From Epiperipatus broadwayi (lineage: Eukaryota > Onychophora > Udeonychophora > Euonychophora > Peripatidae), in contig JAQFVV010006632.1 in assembly GCA_028023455.1 (NCBI GenBank), positions 62,001-126,000 of the forward strand: DNA of 64,000 nt. Reading direction: 5' to 3'. Both the position numbers and the translations under genes were made by a program. Below are positions 1 through 12,847 of this stretch, piece after piece. The notes beneath the pieces are model-generated. The model did no database searches and was not told the DNA's origin. It was given only the letters and a program-made list of their open reading frames with translations. Position 1 is the stretch's first letter. Each line of letters begins with the position of its first letter.

Positions 1-269
1 ATTCAACAAAACCCAGATCCCCAGAAAAAAGACCTAGAGTTCGACCAAGCACAAGATACACAAGTCAGGGGCAATCGCAGACTCCTACTTATTTGCATGA
101 ATTCCCTAGTTTCCAGCTAATAAATAAACATTTTTGATATCAGTAATACACCTTTTTTTTATTCGGGCCCAGCTGAGATCACAGTTCGCAGGAGACTGAG
201 TAATAGAATATCGAGAGACACATGAGAAATTAACACTTAAATAATAATCACTCCTTGTGAATGATTATG
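1..269. other. Window start, possible LTR-like tail
   Basis: No gene is seen. AATAAATAAA lies near 120-129 on the plus strand, followed about 40 bases later by a T-run and a more GC-rich block (ATTCGGGCCCAGCTGAGATC, near 162-181). This resembles the end of an LTR but has no partner in the window, so the reading is weak. Confidence 0.2.
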
Positions 270-1000
270 TGTTATGTTTGGTCTGGATTACAAACCCAAC
301 TAACAGAAAATAATACTAAGACAAGTATTACAATATATTTATTATATCTACAAATATATACAATATACATTATATATACAAGTGAATATTTACAATGTTG
401 AATGGTGTAGTTCAATGTAAACTCTGGGTTCTGCCTACCATTTCCAGCTACACCTGATGGCTTGCCTCATGGTTAGGGTGTATGGTTCTTCCAACTGTAC
501 AAGACAGCTTGCCTCGAGCCTAGAGTGGTCTTAGCAGCATCCAGTCTCTGTGGGACATGCCTAGCTGTGTAGACTAAATAGCATAGTGCTATCAATGGGA
601 ATACTTTCTGCTGTTCAGGTTAGCAGAGATTCCCTGGGAGAACGCAAAGAGTCTTTTCAGGTTAGACAGACGTTCTTCGTTAATTGTCACACAAGGCTGA
701 CTATTTATACCCAGATCCCTGACCTTATTGAAAACCTTCAGATTCAGCAAGCATCATTGCTTATTGGCCTGTAGTAATCATTGGCTATGTTTTTATCTAT
801 ACATCAGCCTATTGGCCTGTGGAAAACAATGCTTAATCCGATCAGATAAAGAAGCATCTGGAATAGTCCACTTCTGAGAGAAGGGAGGACTATAACAGAT
901 TAATTTAGTAGCAATTAATAAATTGGATCTGTAATAATAATAATGGCATTCCTGACCCATTTTATATATGTTGAATTCAATATTCATAATACCTCAATTA
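270..1000 (-). promoter_or_regulatory. Minus-strand LTR-like promoter region
   Basis: Read on the minus strand, three CCAAT boxes (811-815, 780-784, 763-767) precede a TATA box GGTATAAATA at 702-711. An AATAAA signal follows at 338-343, about 360 bases downstream. CCAAT boxes, TATA and poly(A) signal in this order and spacing are typical of the U3-R-U5 of an LTR, or of a compact promoter with a short transcript. No long reading frame lies between them. The minus-strand end near 270 reads CATAACA, compatible with an LTR ending in CA, but I could not find a matching start or a target duplication. A solo LTR is favoured over a host promoter. Confidence 0.35.
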
Positions 1001-2760
1001 ATAGAGTAACTCATACTAGAGATTCAGAACAACATAAACAAAAAGCAATCTAAATCGAATCAAAGAGATCTATTAAATTATAATGATATATTTTACAATG
1101 ATAGAAAATTTGTTTACACAGCTTGGGTTTTTAAATCATTTGATTTGCAATTACTGACAATTGATTGCATAGTTTAACATATAAAACATAAAATATATAA
1201 TGTTTGAGTGTGCGATTGAGTACGTACAATAGATTTATAAGACATTTGTAATTAAGATGCCAAGAATAAAATAATATCAAATAGAAATTGGTCCTCTTTG
1301 ACATTTAAATTTAACATAATAAATATATCATTATATGCCATAATTAATTTAGAGTTGTATTAGTATAGAATTTCAATTTAATAACTTATGTGGAAGCAAA
1401 ATGATTCATTTATATAGCGATTAATTATATGCTTAATCATCGATAATTAATGATAAACGAGTACAGACGTTCAATTTCAAAAGAGCATTTCAGTATGTCA
1501 ACATAAAAAAATCTATTTTAATAATAATAATGAAGGTGGTATACCTAACAAAAGAAGGTAATCACTATTATCCTTGAACTATGCGTTGCCTAACTGATGC
1601 AGATCATATATATATATATAATGTATAAAACATGTGGTTCTCTAACCAAACGTTTTATACTATAATAAATATATATATACAGTGAAGACATGCCAATTCT
1701 CTAATTAAAACATCTCATTCACATATAGGGACTTTCACATATTAGGTGACCTAGATACACTTTGGTAGGGTAGGAAAACCAAGGAAAAGCAAGGAAGATA
1801 TGAAAGCAATAATTGCACCCATAACAATATAACGCCTATGAGAGAAAAATCGTGTCATTAGTGACCGCAACCTGTTAATTCCTGATTTAATAAAATGGCT
1901 CTTTTGCAACAGAACGTCCATAGCAATAAAAGAAAAGAAATGGGTCTTTAATGAATACTTAGCAAAGAGGGATGATTTAAAAAAGAAGCTTGCTTCCACA
2001 TTTTAAAATCTTTATGGTTCCGAAAACATTGAGTTAGTCATATATTAAATAGAACACAGCTTTATTTAGTATTATTTAAATTTTGAGGTCATTTGAGGAT
2101 ATAACAGCTTACAAGCGTTATATATACAAAAGATCTCAAAATATGACAGCGATTAAATAAACTGATAGATATACATATAAATGTAATATATACAATGAGG
2201 CTATTTCAGTTAAATAATTAGATATTTTCTAATATGTTTCTAAATAATTTGCGGAGATAAACTTTAACAGTATTCATGAAATATGGTCACATGATGACCA
2301 CTATTAACTTAACTAATTGGTAATTAAATGTAGCTTTTAATTGCCGTTTACATATCAATTATATTATAAAATCCAAGCAAGCGTTATAATAACTTTTAAA
2401 TACCTTTACCTCTCCAATATCAGAACACAGAGAATGTTACTATAACTTCAATAGGAAATAATTAACAATGGAAATTGTCCGTTGAACTTTATAGATCTTG
2501 GCAGCTTAAATTATACATACGAAAGTTTACGGAAAATATCACACTAGATATGTCAAACAATCTAATTTGTAAGTAAAGGATTTCAATTATCATACTTAAT
2601 CATTTTAAATAAAAGAAAGCATTTAAAACATAAAAAAAAAATGAAAATTTAAAAAAAAGAGATTTTATATATATATTCTGTTAAAGTTGTATAAACTATA
2701 CACATTACAAGTCTATGCTTTGGGATTTAAAATAAAAGAAATTTAAAGTTACATTTTAAA
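1001..2760. other. AT-rich stretch, no supported gene
   Basis: Short A/T runs and TA repeats. A minus-strand frame of 82 codons (1751-1999) ends in a hydrophobic segment (IVMGAIIAFISSLLFLGF) and could pass for a membrane segment. It has no recognised homology and no supporting signals, so I do not call it a gene. Confidence 0.5.
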
Positions 2761-2785
2761 ATTGTAGGCTTGTTAAAGGCATTTA

Positions 2786-3015
2786 CCTCAATACCAATCG
2801 GCAAATGCTCCATTGTTCAAAGAAAAGTTGATTAAAGCTGGTATTCATCTCGTTAGACTTTCTGGATACAGTTCGTTAGTACCGGGTTTGATATTACGGC
2901 CTTGCAGAGCATGGGGACGACTTGGCAACAGATTTGGAACGAACAATCTATTTTTCTTTACCCTGTCATTTTGGAAATTTTTCTTTCAAATTAAACAGGT
3001 ACTCTTCACTAAGTA
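2786..3015 (+). other. Small unassigned open frame, possible exon fragment
   Basis: A plus-strand frame without a clear ATG is open across a patch of higher GC (about 2790-2940) in very AT-rich surroundings, then runs into T-rich sequence and a stop. The GC-rich part contains the residues GYSSLVPGLILRPCRAWGRL. The minus strand is also partly open here. The base composition stands out, but I recognise no family, and no convincing splice sites define it. It may be an exon fragment, a pseudogene piece or old transposon sequence. Confidence 0.2.
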
Positions 3016-3689
3016 AGCTAAAATAATCATTTTTTTATGTTTTTGGGCTATTTATCTAGCCCCAAAATTATCTATAAGATCCATCTAACTTTATCTTTGT
3101 TGTGAGTTTAATCAAAATCCATCTAACTTTGACAACTACAAATTGCAATTTCCCAAGTGGTTCTCATTGGTTGGTGTTGTTGATGATTTCCTGCTATTGG
3201 CTGGCTCATACCAAGATGGCAAATCCAAACTTCCCCATGGCTATAAAAATTATAAAGAAAACACCAAACACAGCAAAAATTTTTAATTAAATTTGATAAT
3301 GAATCCTGAAAGTCCTAATCTCACTTCGCAATATACAGCTCATTTAATTGGATTGGAGATTAGTAAAGAATTTAATTAGTAACAAAAAAAGAAAACTTTA
3401 ATCATGAAATTCTTAAAATTTTGTTATACTTTATAAATTACGATAATTAATTACCCTCACAATTAATCATACTAAAATTGATTATTTTAAGAAAATCGTA
3501 TTTAAGGCATTTTCTTTTAGAATGATAAATATAAATGTCACAAAATGAAATAAGTAGTACAAGAATTTAATAAAACTATTTGGACTAATTGTAACATTTA
3601 TACATTTCATAATTTACTTTAAAATTTGCAATATTCAAGCTTAATAATTAACATAAATATTAGAAATTAATTAACAGCTATTTAATTAA

Positions 3690-3842
3690 TAGCTAGTTGA
3701 GTTGGATAGCTGGGTCGTGTAGGTGTCTGAAAATTTCAGATTTTCCACTCAATAGATAACTTTTAGTTAAATGCTGGCTTTGGGTTGGTGTTTTTAGATC
3801 TAGTGTCTGAACCTATCCTAGCACCTCTCTGAGAAGAGCCAG
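3690..3842 (-). repeat. Foldback/SINE relic, family 4
   Basis: Read on the minus strand this matches two other segments of the window, at 16850-17050 and 33495-33655 (plus strand): a CAGACACTGATCTAAAA-like part, then AAATCTGAAATTTTCA, then a CAGCTATCTAACT-like end. The hammerhead-related part seen in the other two copies is missing or unreadable here. Confidence 0.5.
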
Positions 3843-4920
3843 AGCATGAAACCATGGTCAGAGGTTGGGGGGTGTCCTGACAGAGATATTTTAAATGCTT
3901 TCACTAGCTAAGCATTTATCACAAAGCTTGGTGAGGAATTGGCAATCCTCATTGTTTATAATTAACAGGTTAGTTTTAGAGACAATAATTTAAAATATAA
4001 CGGTAAATGCTAACATATTAGATACATTTTTTAAATGAATACAATTTACAAATACATATATAACAACAAAGATTATTTCATATGCATGTATGTGCACACA
4101 CGTACATACATAGTGATAAAAAAAATATAATATTAAACTATGACATCATAATTATTAGTATCATAGCTGCCTAATGCTTGAGACAGGCAACCGTGAGCCA
4201 TAGAATGGGTTCAAACCCCATACCAGTGCTGATACCATTTGCTTTAAATGAAGTGCAAATATTAATAGGATACTTACAGCTTCAATATATATATATATAT
4301 GTTTCATTTATATTAATCTTTTGATCAAGATATTTGTAGCTGTCAACTTCTTTTAAAAAAATCTTAAACTTGATTGGATAATGAAAAAATTTTTTTACCG
4401 GATCTAAATTCAAATTCAAGCCATGTATAATTTTATAGCACTAGGTTCTCCAATAAATTGTAGTGAAAAATGTGTTTGTCTTCCCTATTGAACATCAATT
4501 TAAAGATTTTCTTAATACTGCATGTTTTATTATTATCCATCAGGTCCCATGTTTGAACCCAACTTATATGTAGTAATCCCACATTTACATACTGAAAGCT
4601 GAATTTATATAGTGGAAAATATAAGACTGACAAGTAGTTGGTTTGTTGTACCACATGCAGTAAGCCTTAATGGTTGGCTATCTTTTATAAATAATAGAAG
4701 CTTTGTTTTTATGGGGGGGGGGGGCAGCAAAATATTGCTGAATAGTAAATTCAGTAAGCAATCCACTAGCCATAAACACCCAGACATATATTACAATTTC
4801 CAATTGCTAAACTTGGCAATAGAAATATGAAGATCACAAAAAACATTGGTACATTCCAGATTTTTGAATGCAGAGAATAAAGAAATACTAGTAAGTCAAC
4901 AAAAATATTTAATTAATATA
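3843..4920. other. AT-rich stretch with a tRNA B-box-like site
   Basis: No gene. GGGTTCAAACCCC near 4208-4220 matches the pol III B box and probably marks a decayed tRNA-derived SINE. There are short TA repeats near 4286-4300 and a G10 run at 4715. Confidence 0.4.
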
Positions 4921-5640
4921 CTAATCAATAACCCTTAAACCGCTAATTATATCATTGGTTGTGTGAGGTAAAAATCAAATCTTTTAATTGGCCAACTCAC
5001 AAACTGAAGACAAAGCCTATTGTTAAAACATATTCACCTATAATATTAAATTCAACTCAGATATGTTTATAAAAAGTATATTACTAATTTTTCAGGTTAT
5101 GAAAGAGAATGAAAGTTCTTTCAAAAATAAATTACTATTTATTTATTATAAAATATATTCAATTTTGGCAAATATAAAGCGAATGTCTAAACAAAAAAGT
5201 GCTGACGCAAACGCTTTTTTTCAATTTTACGATATGGAAAAGTAAAGATTTCTTTTTGCTAAATCTTAAATATTTTTACTAAAATCTTCAATATTTTTCG
5301 AAAATAATTTTGTTTTTTTAGTATATTTTTTAAAAAACTAGTTTAATTTCTCAAATTATATTTTTTAATACTTAAATTGCATTCGAAATGAAAATCTCAG
5401 CGTTTTTCTTTATTTTCTTTGATCAGGCGGTTTCTTTGTTCTTTCCAGCCAATCAGAATATCTTTTTTGGCTGAGAGCCGGCTGACAGCAAATCACCGAC
5501 AAGGTTCTTTCTTTGTTTAGTTTAAAATGCAGTTTTTTTTTTTTTTATTTGTAAAATAATTCGGAAGAGGGCACCATCTTACAGAACTTTTAAAAACCTA
5601 ATCAATAACTGTCAAACGAATATTCTACCATTAAAACTAG
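4920..5640. repeat. Dispersed AT-rich repeat, copy 1
   Basis: Shares an ordered series of similar segments with 34610-35490: a TTTTAATTGG(C/T)CAA segment, an AAAAAGTATATTA segment, a GAAAGTT-TTTCAAAAATA segment, a CCAATCA-rich segment, and a GAGGGCA(C/G)CATCTTA segment. The two copies are strongly diverged. No transposase or clear terminal repeats are seen, so its class is unknown. Confidence 0.45.
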
Positions 5641-8390
5641 CAGAATTAGAGTGACGTCAGATGTCGATGAGATGCCTCATAAGAGGCAGTTGAAGAATTA
5701 ATAATAACAAGTTGTTGCATAAATTGGCTATTAATAATCTAAGTTGTGCACACATAAAAATATTGAATTTAAAATGATGTTGATTATCAAAATTTTTTTA
5801 TAAAAACAGAATAGAATCCAATCACTAATTTTGACAAGTTTAATTCAAGTGTATCAGTGTTATGAGATAGAGTGGTGAGTGGTGGGTCATGTGAAAGACC
5901 GTGCTCATATACCTTTTATATTACATATAGTAATACAGGTTGTACTGGTCGAAAAACACACATCGATCCAACAATCCCCTGAATACAGGTAAAGTACCTC
6001 GAGTCCAGCCATGTACAAGATAGATAAATCAGGTACATCGTGAATTCTGCCCTATTTACCTATATCCCTAGGTCAAAGATCTAATCAATAGCCTTTCTTG
6101 ACGATACGATCGAATTCCTTTATTTTCACTGTGCCAGCAGCTGGGTCTTAAAGCATGAGATTCGATTTTATTATATTTAAATGAGAACTTGGGTGATTGG
6201 TTGATAGGTATGTTTAAAAATCAAAATTTATTTAAAAGGAAAGTAAATAAAATGATTCGAGAACACTGGAAGTTTGTTTTAGTTATATATATATATATAC
6301 ATATTTAAAATCATTGGACATTCTACATTAGTTATTTTACATTAGTTTAAACTCAAGCTCAAAAAAAAAAAATATGTATATACAATTTTTAAATTAACTT
6401 CATAATTATGAGTTCCTGACGACTTTATTTTTATTAGCAGTCAGCATTGACATGATTGGGTTTGTACAATTTATTTTGTTAAGTTTATACATCTTTAATT
6501 TTGTTTACATTTATTCTTCTTTTTTTTAAATAGCAAAATTTATTTCATAATTAAATGACCACGGATTTCAAAATTCCCCATGGACATTTATTACAAGCTT
6601 ATAATATAGCGGTAGGTTTAAACATCTGCCTAACGCATATATATATATATATATATATAAATAACTATTTTAATGAATTCTTTATATAAGATTTAAAAAC
6701 AAACATTTTTATTGAAAAAGATATGAATTAAATAGACGATTGCAGTAAGACTAATTTGACGTCTTACTCCACTAACAGATAAAAAAACTGATTTCATTTC
6801 TCTTTATAAAACTAATAATTTGGATTTTAAATAACTAATGTTTTTTTATGACATTAATGGACCTTGCTGGCATAGCTTATAAATAACTTTAAAACTGTAA
6901 GTGATTATAATAAACAAAAAATATATATCAGTCAATTATCAAAGCAAACAAGTCACTTTAGTTGGACTTACAACTAAAATCAAACCTATAAGAATTATAT
7001 AACGTGAATTAGCCAAAACCAAACGATTTTAACTAATTACGCAAATGAACAAAAGAGTCAATTACTCAGGTCAAAGATCCTTTCAGTAGAATCATTTCCC
7101 TATGACTTACGTATTAGATAGGCAAAATAAAAGCAAAACAATGTCGGGTTAATAAATATACGAATGCAAAGGAGAGAAGAAACGTGAGTAAGAAAATACG
7201 AGCCAGATTACGGACACTCATATGCCTTTTATGTCCACATGTCGTGTCCATATACCGATAGGAGATAGGAATTACGGAGAACCCTCAAATTCGCCTCTAC
7301 GAATTCTGCTGACAAACCAACTCTATCTCAAAACCGCTGTCCGATTCACAGGCGTATGCAAAAAATGGAAGCTAACTCCAAAACACCAAATCTATGACCG
7401 TTTTAGGTCTGTTCATGAGACTCCAAGCATTCTTTATTAACCTGATATATTATAATTATTAAATAGGAACTGGTTATAATTAAATAGCCTTAAAATGATC
7501 TAATACTACATAGAGAACAACCTGCATAAACAACTACTTTATATAAATATTTAACCTACAAGAAAAAACATACATGTAGAAATAAGGGAATTTAATTCTC
7601 AAAAAAAAAAAATCCCCCTTTCCCTCTTTCCTAACTTAAAAAAAATGCATGATAATTGACTGATGCTATCCAGTGGCGCTGTTACTAGGTCAAAATCTAT
7701 AATATATTTTATTCTGTTTTTGAATTGCAGAAATATAAAATAATAGAATCCCATTCTGGGAAATCTATAATAAAACTGTTTAAAGAAATTACGGCATGTT
7801 TATTTTGAAATATATATATTCGACATAACTTCACTTGCGAAATAACAAAAGATCAAAATTATTTTATTTTAAAATTAAATCATTCTTTCCCGAACTCCCT
7901 CTAATAAAACATAATTTGCTCTCTTAGCAAATTACTCTGAGCCCCCGCGAGTGAAGCTTGTCGAAATACAAAAAAAAAAATCAAAGCATGAAATAATCTC
8001 ATGCTAAAAATTAATATAAAACAAATAAATAAATTCATAGTCAACAATTAAAATATTAAAAATTATTGTGAGCTTGAGTTATTAAAAAGCAAAAAAAAAA
8101 AAATTATAAATAATTTAAAAGAAAAATGTTAAAGAGACAGTTAAAAGAGTATCAATAAATAATAACTTTAAACATTTTAAAGCTTTACGAAATTATCTTT
8201 ACATTCTAGTAATAACCTTGTAAAATCTGGATGACTATTTTGGTGTTCCTCGGGATGAGTTCTACGGGCGAACGTTGATGGCTTGTGGCATTTGAGGGCA
8301 TGGTTCTAGCAGCATAATGGAAGATTTTCAGGTCTCAGGAAGGAAAGGGCAGCGGTTTACCCTTTTTACTCCTCAATCATCATGGTGTGC
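5641..8390. other. AT-rich stretch, no supported gene
   Basis: Contains TA microsatellites near 6284-6300 and 6638-6659. A more complex patch (5880-6170) has no reading frame. A plus-strand 72-codon frame (7222-7440) lies in slightly GC-richer DNA but has no recognised domain. Nothing else is supported. Confidence 0.5.
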
Positions 8391-8392
8391 TT

Positions 8393-8476
8393 TCTATAAC
8401 TCTCTCTGTTCTCTGTCTAGTTCTCTGGTCACTCTCTGTCTGGTCTTTGGTCACTCTCTATCTATTACTTCCTGCC
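8393..8476. repeat. Pyrimidine-rich imperfect repeat
   Basis: CTCTCTGT, TTCTCTGTCT and GGTCACTCTCT units recur; the phrase GGTCACTCTCT occurs twice. Low-complexity DNA without a gene. Confidence 0.6.
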
Positions 8477-8533
8477 GCCTCAGGTGATCTTTTAGAAAAC
8501 AATAGCAATTGTTTTTATTCTAATTTTAGAAAG

Positions 8534-8711
8534 TTTGTACCTCGATAAGGATCAATATATTTCAATATAATTTTATGTTAGGTTTTAATTTAGATAACAA
8601 TGTAGAATCTCTATTAATTAATGAATAAAGATTCCACAGTGAATGGATTTTGGTAATTTATCTATGCTTTTAATTTAAACATTTATTTTAAACTTCTTAT
8701 CGAGGTACAAA
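8534..8711. repeat. Inverted repeat with perfect 16-bp arms
   Basis: TTTGTACCTCGATAAG (8534-8549) is mirrored exactly by its reverse complement at 8696-8711. The 146-bp spacer is AT-rich and non-coding. It may be a small MITE or the terminal repeats of a deleted DNA transposon. No target duplication was identified. Confidence 0.45.
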
Positions 8712-9062
8712 TCTTTTCGAAAAGGCCATCTTGGATTCTTATACTGAAAAAAATAAAACATTTTAAACATATATATCTAAACTATATAAAAAAATTCAAA
8801 GTTAATTATTTGAATTTTTTTTTTTGTTATAATAAATAGAATAACAGTGTGTTAGTATAATTATATGATCCAAAATAAATTTTAGGATTGATTCAGGATG
8901 GTTACAAAATGTTAAAATATTTTTTTAGAATAATAAAAAAAAGCAAATGTTAGTAAATAAATAATTAGGTGGGTCAGACTGTAAAACGGCAAATCTGAAT
9001 CAGATTTACCATTTCAAGGTATATAATAAGCCTGTATTTCAGCTATGACAAGTTTAATTGAA

Positions 9063-9169
9063 CTATCAAGCGTTGGTAGTCGAAAGGTCAGCGACAGCCG
9101 CTTTACAAGCAGTTGTCCCAGGTTAGCGTGTTCGTTTCCCGGCTGATGCTATGACACATGAGAAAAAAA
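9063..9169 (+). mobile_element. tRNA-derived SINE (107-bp family), copy 1
   Basis: A 107-bp insert with a tRNA-like head (GCGTTGGTAGTC, then a B-box-like TTCGTTTCCCGGC), a short GATGCTATGACACATGAG stretch and an A tail. It is flanked by a 13-bp duplication AAGTTTAATTGAA at 9050-9062 and 9170-9182. Two more copies lie at 9646-9741 (minus) and 20876-20982. The body is almost entirely tRNA-like. The duplications and A tail are the hallmarks of LINE-assisted retroposition. Confidence 0.8.
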
Positions 9170-9645
9170 AAGTTTAATTGAATTTTTATATTATGAAACA
9201 AGCTTATAAATAGAATAAAAGTCAGCCATAAATGTTTTGACAAAACATAAAACAATTTAGGTAAATATTGAGACAGTAGCAATAATAATAATTTACATAA
9301 AGAATATTTTAAGACAACTGCATAATTTTTTTTTTATATATTGCTCGAGATTTTAAATAATAAAAAATTTATAGGTTAGTTAGCTTAAAATATTAAACTT
9401 CCATTTAAGTCTATATCTGTTTGTAATAGTTCTTTCTAGTTTTAGCTTTCAATCAGTGATTGTTTAAGTAAATAATTAATTAGACTTACGTTTGTTGTTA
9501 ATTGATCCAAATATTCATATTAAAATTTAAAGTTTAATAATATTTGTTGAGATGGTATCTTTTAAAAACAAAAAGAAATCAAGAGGCTTCATTAGCTGTG
9601 TCTTAGACCTATGGAACCTTCAGAAAAAACAATGAGCTGCAAGTC

Positions 9646-9741
9646 TTTTTTTTTTTATATGTCAAATCATCCGTCGGGAAGCGAACCCGGGATAACAGCT
9701 TGCAAGGCGGCTATGCTAACCACTCAGCCACCAACGCTTGA
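9646..9741 (-). mobile_element. tRNA-derived SINE (107-bp family), copy 2
   Basis: The best-preserved head of the family. On the minus strand GTTGGTGGCTGAGTGGTTAG provides the A-box region, CCGGGTTCGCTTCCCG the T-arm/B-box, and the element ends GATTTGACATATAAAAA. The anticodon-loop equivalent reads CTTGCAA. An imperfect 9-bp flank CT(G/A)CAAGTC (9637-9645 and 9742-9750) looks like the target duplication. It is short and fully tRNA-like, so a true tRNA pseudogene is the alternative, but three similar dispersed copies argue for a SINE. Confidence 0.75.
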
Positions 9742-9798
9742 CTACAAGTCATGTTATCTCTGGTGGCTTTTTTTATTAACACTAAAGCTAACTTTAAA

Positions 9799-9963
9799 TT
9801 AACACAGGCAAAACTCTCCATACAGTAGTGCCACTCAGTGCCAACCAGAGTAATCAATGGATTCCAGGAGGCACTAAGTGGCACTACTATATGGAGAGTT
9901 TTGCTTGTGTTAATAACAGTTATGTGCTAGCATAAAAAATGTTGATCATGTGATGTTCAGTGG
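9799..9963. mobile_element. Foldback element, family 1, copy A (internally deleted)
   Basis: The arm 9799-9842 (starting TTAACACAGGCAAAACTCTC) is mirrored at about 9870-9913 with a loop of about 27 bp. The right flank continues with the family's outer segment (TAACAGTTATGTGCTAGCAT). The ribozyme-bearing middle of the family, seen in copies B to E, is deleted, leaving only the terminal hairpin. Confidence 0.75.
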
Positions 9964-10069
9964 TAACTTTAAACTATTTACATATTTTCAGATACGTCTG
10001 GGAAAAAAAAACAGCCAGATATTCTCTGTTTATAAATATACAAGCATATTATAATAACTTCACTAATAT

Positions 10070-10440
10070 CAGTCAATCAATTGTATACAGTCCTATGGAC
10101 AGATCCACAGCAAGTTTCAATCATTTTCCCAGTCCATTTTCTTCATTGCCCAGAACTTCAATTCCATATATTTTTTCCACCTCTTATATCATCAAACAAA
10201 GTTAATCTTTTCCATCCATTCTTCTTGTGTCCATTTATCATTCCCTCCCAAATATCTTTCATTACATTACTCTTTCTTCTTAATATATGCCAATCCAATT
10301 TCTCTTTTACCTCTAATTTCTTCAATCAATCTTATTTTTTGTATTTACTCTTTTCAAAACTTCAATATTTGCCATTAATTAAATCCATCCATTTCCTTGA
10401 CCATGTCTCAAAACTGGCTACATTATTTTATCCTATACCA
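10070..10440 (-). pseudogene. LINE 3' end (RTE-like), reverse-transcriptase C-terminus relic
   Basis: Translated on the minus strand, the region shows the conserved tail of RTE-type retrotransposon polyproteins: an isoleucine/lysine-rich segment followed by an MKDIWEGMINGHKKNGWKR-like motif and a DDIRGGKKYMELK-like motif, with frame breaks. This tail follows the reverse transcriptase in autonomous LINEs. Only the last 120 or so codons remain and nothing upstream is recognisable, so this is a dead 5'-truncated copy. It belongs to a different family from the copies at 14.6, 20.2 and 29.8 kb. Confidence 0.6.
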
Positions 10441-10974
10441 TAAAATTTTATTATTTAGTTTTCTTTTTATTTAAATCCTTCATATTTTAAAAATATTTAT
10501 CACAAAATTTTTATTTTTAATAACCACTTTAATAAAGAATTGCTATGCTACCTTTCATTATTCAGACTCACTAGTATAGGTAACCAACTTCCACTCAAGT
10601 GTGAGACCCTATGGATGACCATAGAAAACTATATTACCTATTTTAATATGTATATGTGCATGGGCACATGTGTGCTACTAATTAAACTTTTGCAACAATG
10701 AATATGACTTATTTGTTAAGTACAGCCAAAACAACAAGATTACAGATAATCATCTTTTATCAGTAGTGAATAATAAATTAATTGTGGATTAAACTATTTA
10801 ACATGTCAAAAATATGCAATGATTATGCAATTTAAAAACTCATACCATGCATATATGCAAATTTCTATGACAATAGTAGTTTGCATCATACTTTGTTATT
10901 TTTTTACTTCAATTTATGTTACTTATTTTAATATTTTAAATACAAGTATATTTTACATACCTGGAGTCTAGATA

Positions 10975-11085
10975 AAATATAGGGGATCTGAAGACAGGCT
11001 TTCAAGCTCCCTTCAGCCACCCACTCTATCTCATACAACTGATCTACATGACTCCACACATGAATATTGATTAGTTAACTGAGCC
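10975..11085 (+). repeat. Foldback family 2 arm fragment
   Basis: CTTTCAAGCTCCCTTCAGCC followed by CACTCTATCTCATACAACTG matches the outer arm of the 17.5-kb foldback element and of 33312-33420. The ribozyme part is not present. Confidence 0.55.
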
Positions 11086-12840
11086 TCTTTTCATGTTACA
11101 CTCATCCTTGTGTAGGTGAATATTTTTCATATTAGTTAAAAAAATATAAATCATGTTCCAAAGTCATTATCAATCAATATCTATATTTTCTGAAAATTAT
11201 AACCAAGAACTATAATACTAAAACTAAAAGAATAGAAGACCTCTAACTGATGTCTGAGAATAGCTGTTTCTTAGAAGATAATGCTCATTATTATGGTCTT
11301 ACCATGGGCATTATAAAAAAATGCTTCAAAATAAATTTTTAATGAAGAAGTATGAATGGCACAGAGCATTTAATCTGATCATCATTAATAACCTAAAGCC
11401 ATGTGTGTGTAATGATAGCATTATAATTAAATATTTTTTGGAAATTAGCAAAAGTATTAAACATATGTGTTTTACTTATGTTAATTCAATTAGAAAGTGG
11501 AAAAATGCATATTTATGAATATTTTCAAATGTGTAGGCCTAGAGGCTGACCCATTCATAGATGGTTGACGTCAGCATCAATCATTTATTTACTTGGCAAT
11601 TTGGAATGTGTTGAGTTTAATAATTATGCTGACATAATTTATCCATCACCCCCCCCCCATTATATTTGGCAAATCAATGTGTGGATATTTTATATCTGAT
11701 TTGTCTTTTATTCTATTTATTTATATCCTTCTACTCTTCACTTATTACAATGTATAGTGTTTGTTTATTTACTCTCACTGTTATTTGGGAGGTAAAAGTG
11801 TTATTTTAATTTCATAATGACAAATTATGTTCAAAAGCTTTATTCAGTAGACCAAACTAGAGCCTTTTTACCTTTTTTTGGCTTGGAACTCACTCTAAGA
11901 AACTTTAATACTTTTAAAGTTTTACTCCTAACATCAGGTTTGCTTGATGTTAAATCATCTGTTGTGTTTTGTTAAAGCATTTAAAGTAGGACGCAATCGC
12001 ACCTAATGCTGTATCTACAACACCCATTTAATAAGTATATTAAACGCAAGCAAAAAGCTAAATATAAATAAACGTCTGAGCTTAATAATTATAGAATATA
12101 CGAGCAATTTGTAAAGTTCTCGTTAGAAGCAATTTTCAGGCAATAGAAATAATGTATGCAATGTTTTCGCTTCAGTAATTACTTAATACAAACCGGTTAA
12201 ACGATTATTGATTATAATGTTTATTTATGCATCTTTTAGTAGCCCAAGGTTACGAAGTTCTAATACCCACTTAGTATTTGTTGTTAAAAATGCAGCGATG
12301 AATAAAGGTGTTGTAAACATCATTTAATGTTCCATTAGCTTATTGATTTACTGACAATTTAATTAGAAAACATTCAGACCAAGTGGGACGCCCTCTGTCT
12401 TTCCTTTCATACGTAAATAAAATAAAATGGAAAAAAAATTATAGATTTTATATATAATAATATAAATAATAATTTGCAAAAAATAAAAAATAAAAAGAAC
12501 TATCTTATCACATTAGACATTTCTTTAAATATTTATGTTAATAAAAAAAAATTCTAAAATGTTTGTGCGTGTACATATATATGAACTATGCCTTTTGAAT
12601 TAAAAAAGCAAAGAGTTGATAGATGCTATATATTGAGTTAACTAGCACAATAAAAAATGAGGACACGAATATGTTTGGTTATCTATTATTTAATAATAAC
12701 AATAAGTATTAATTTATACAGGTGGAATTGATAGTATTTTTATATGTTCATATACATAGGGCAGTTAGTTATACGCAAATTATAACACATTAGGTTTCAG
12801 ATAAAAGTTAATATAGTCATCTTTAGTTATAATTAGCCAT
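11086..12840. other. AT-rich stretch, no supported gene
   Basis: Mostly A/T-biased unique sequence with a C9 run near 11650. The open frames are short and AT-driven. Nothing is supported. Confidence 0.5.
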
Positions 12841-12847
12841 AAGGCAT

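Noticed and set aside
9646-9741. Functional tRNA gene on the minus strand
   Set aside because: T arm and D arm are recognisable, but the acceptor stem does not close, an A tail follows, and two relatives with target duplications exist; a SINE is more likely.
10081-10443. 120-codon plus-strand frame
   Set aside because: It is the shadow of a minus-strand LINE tail; the plus-strand product is low-complexity Phe/Leu/Ser.
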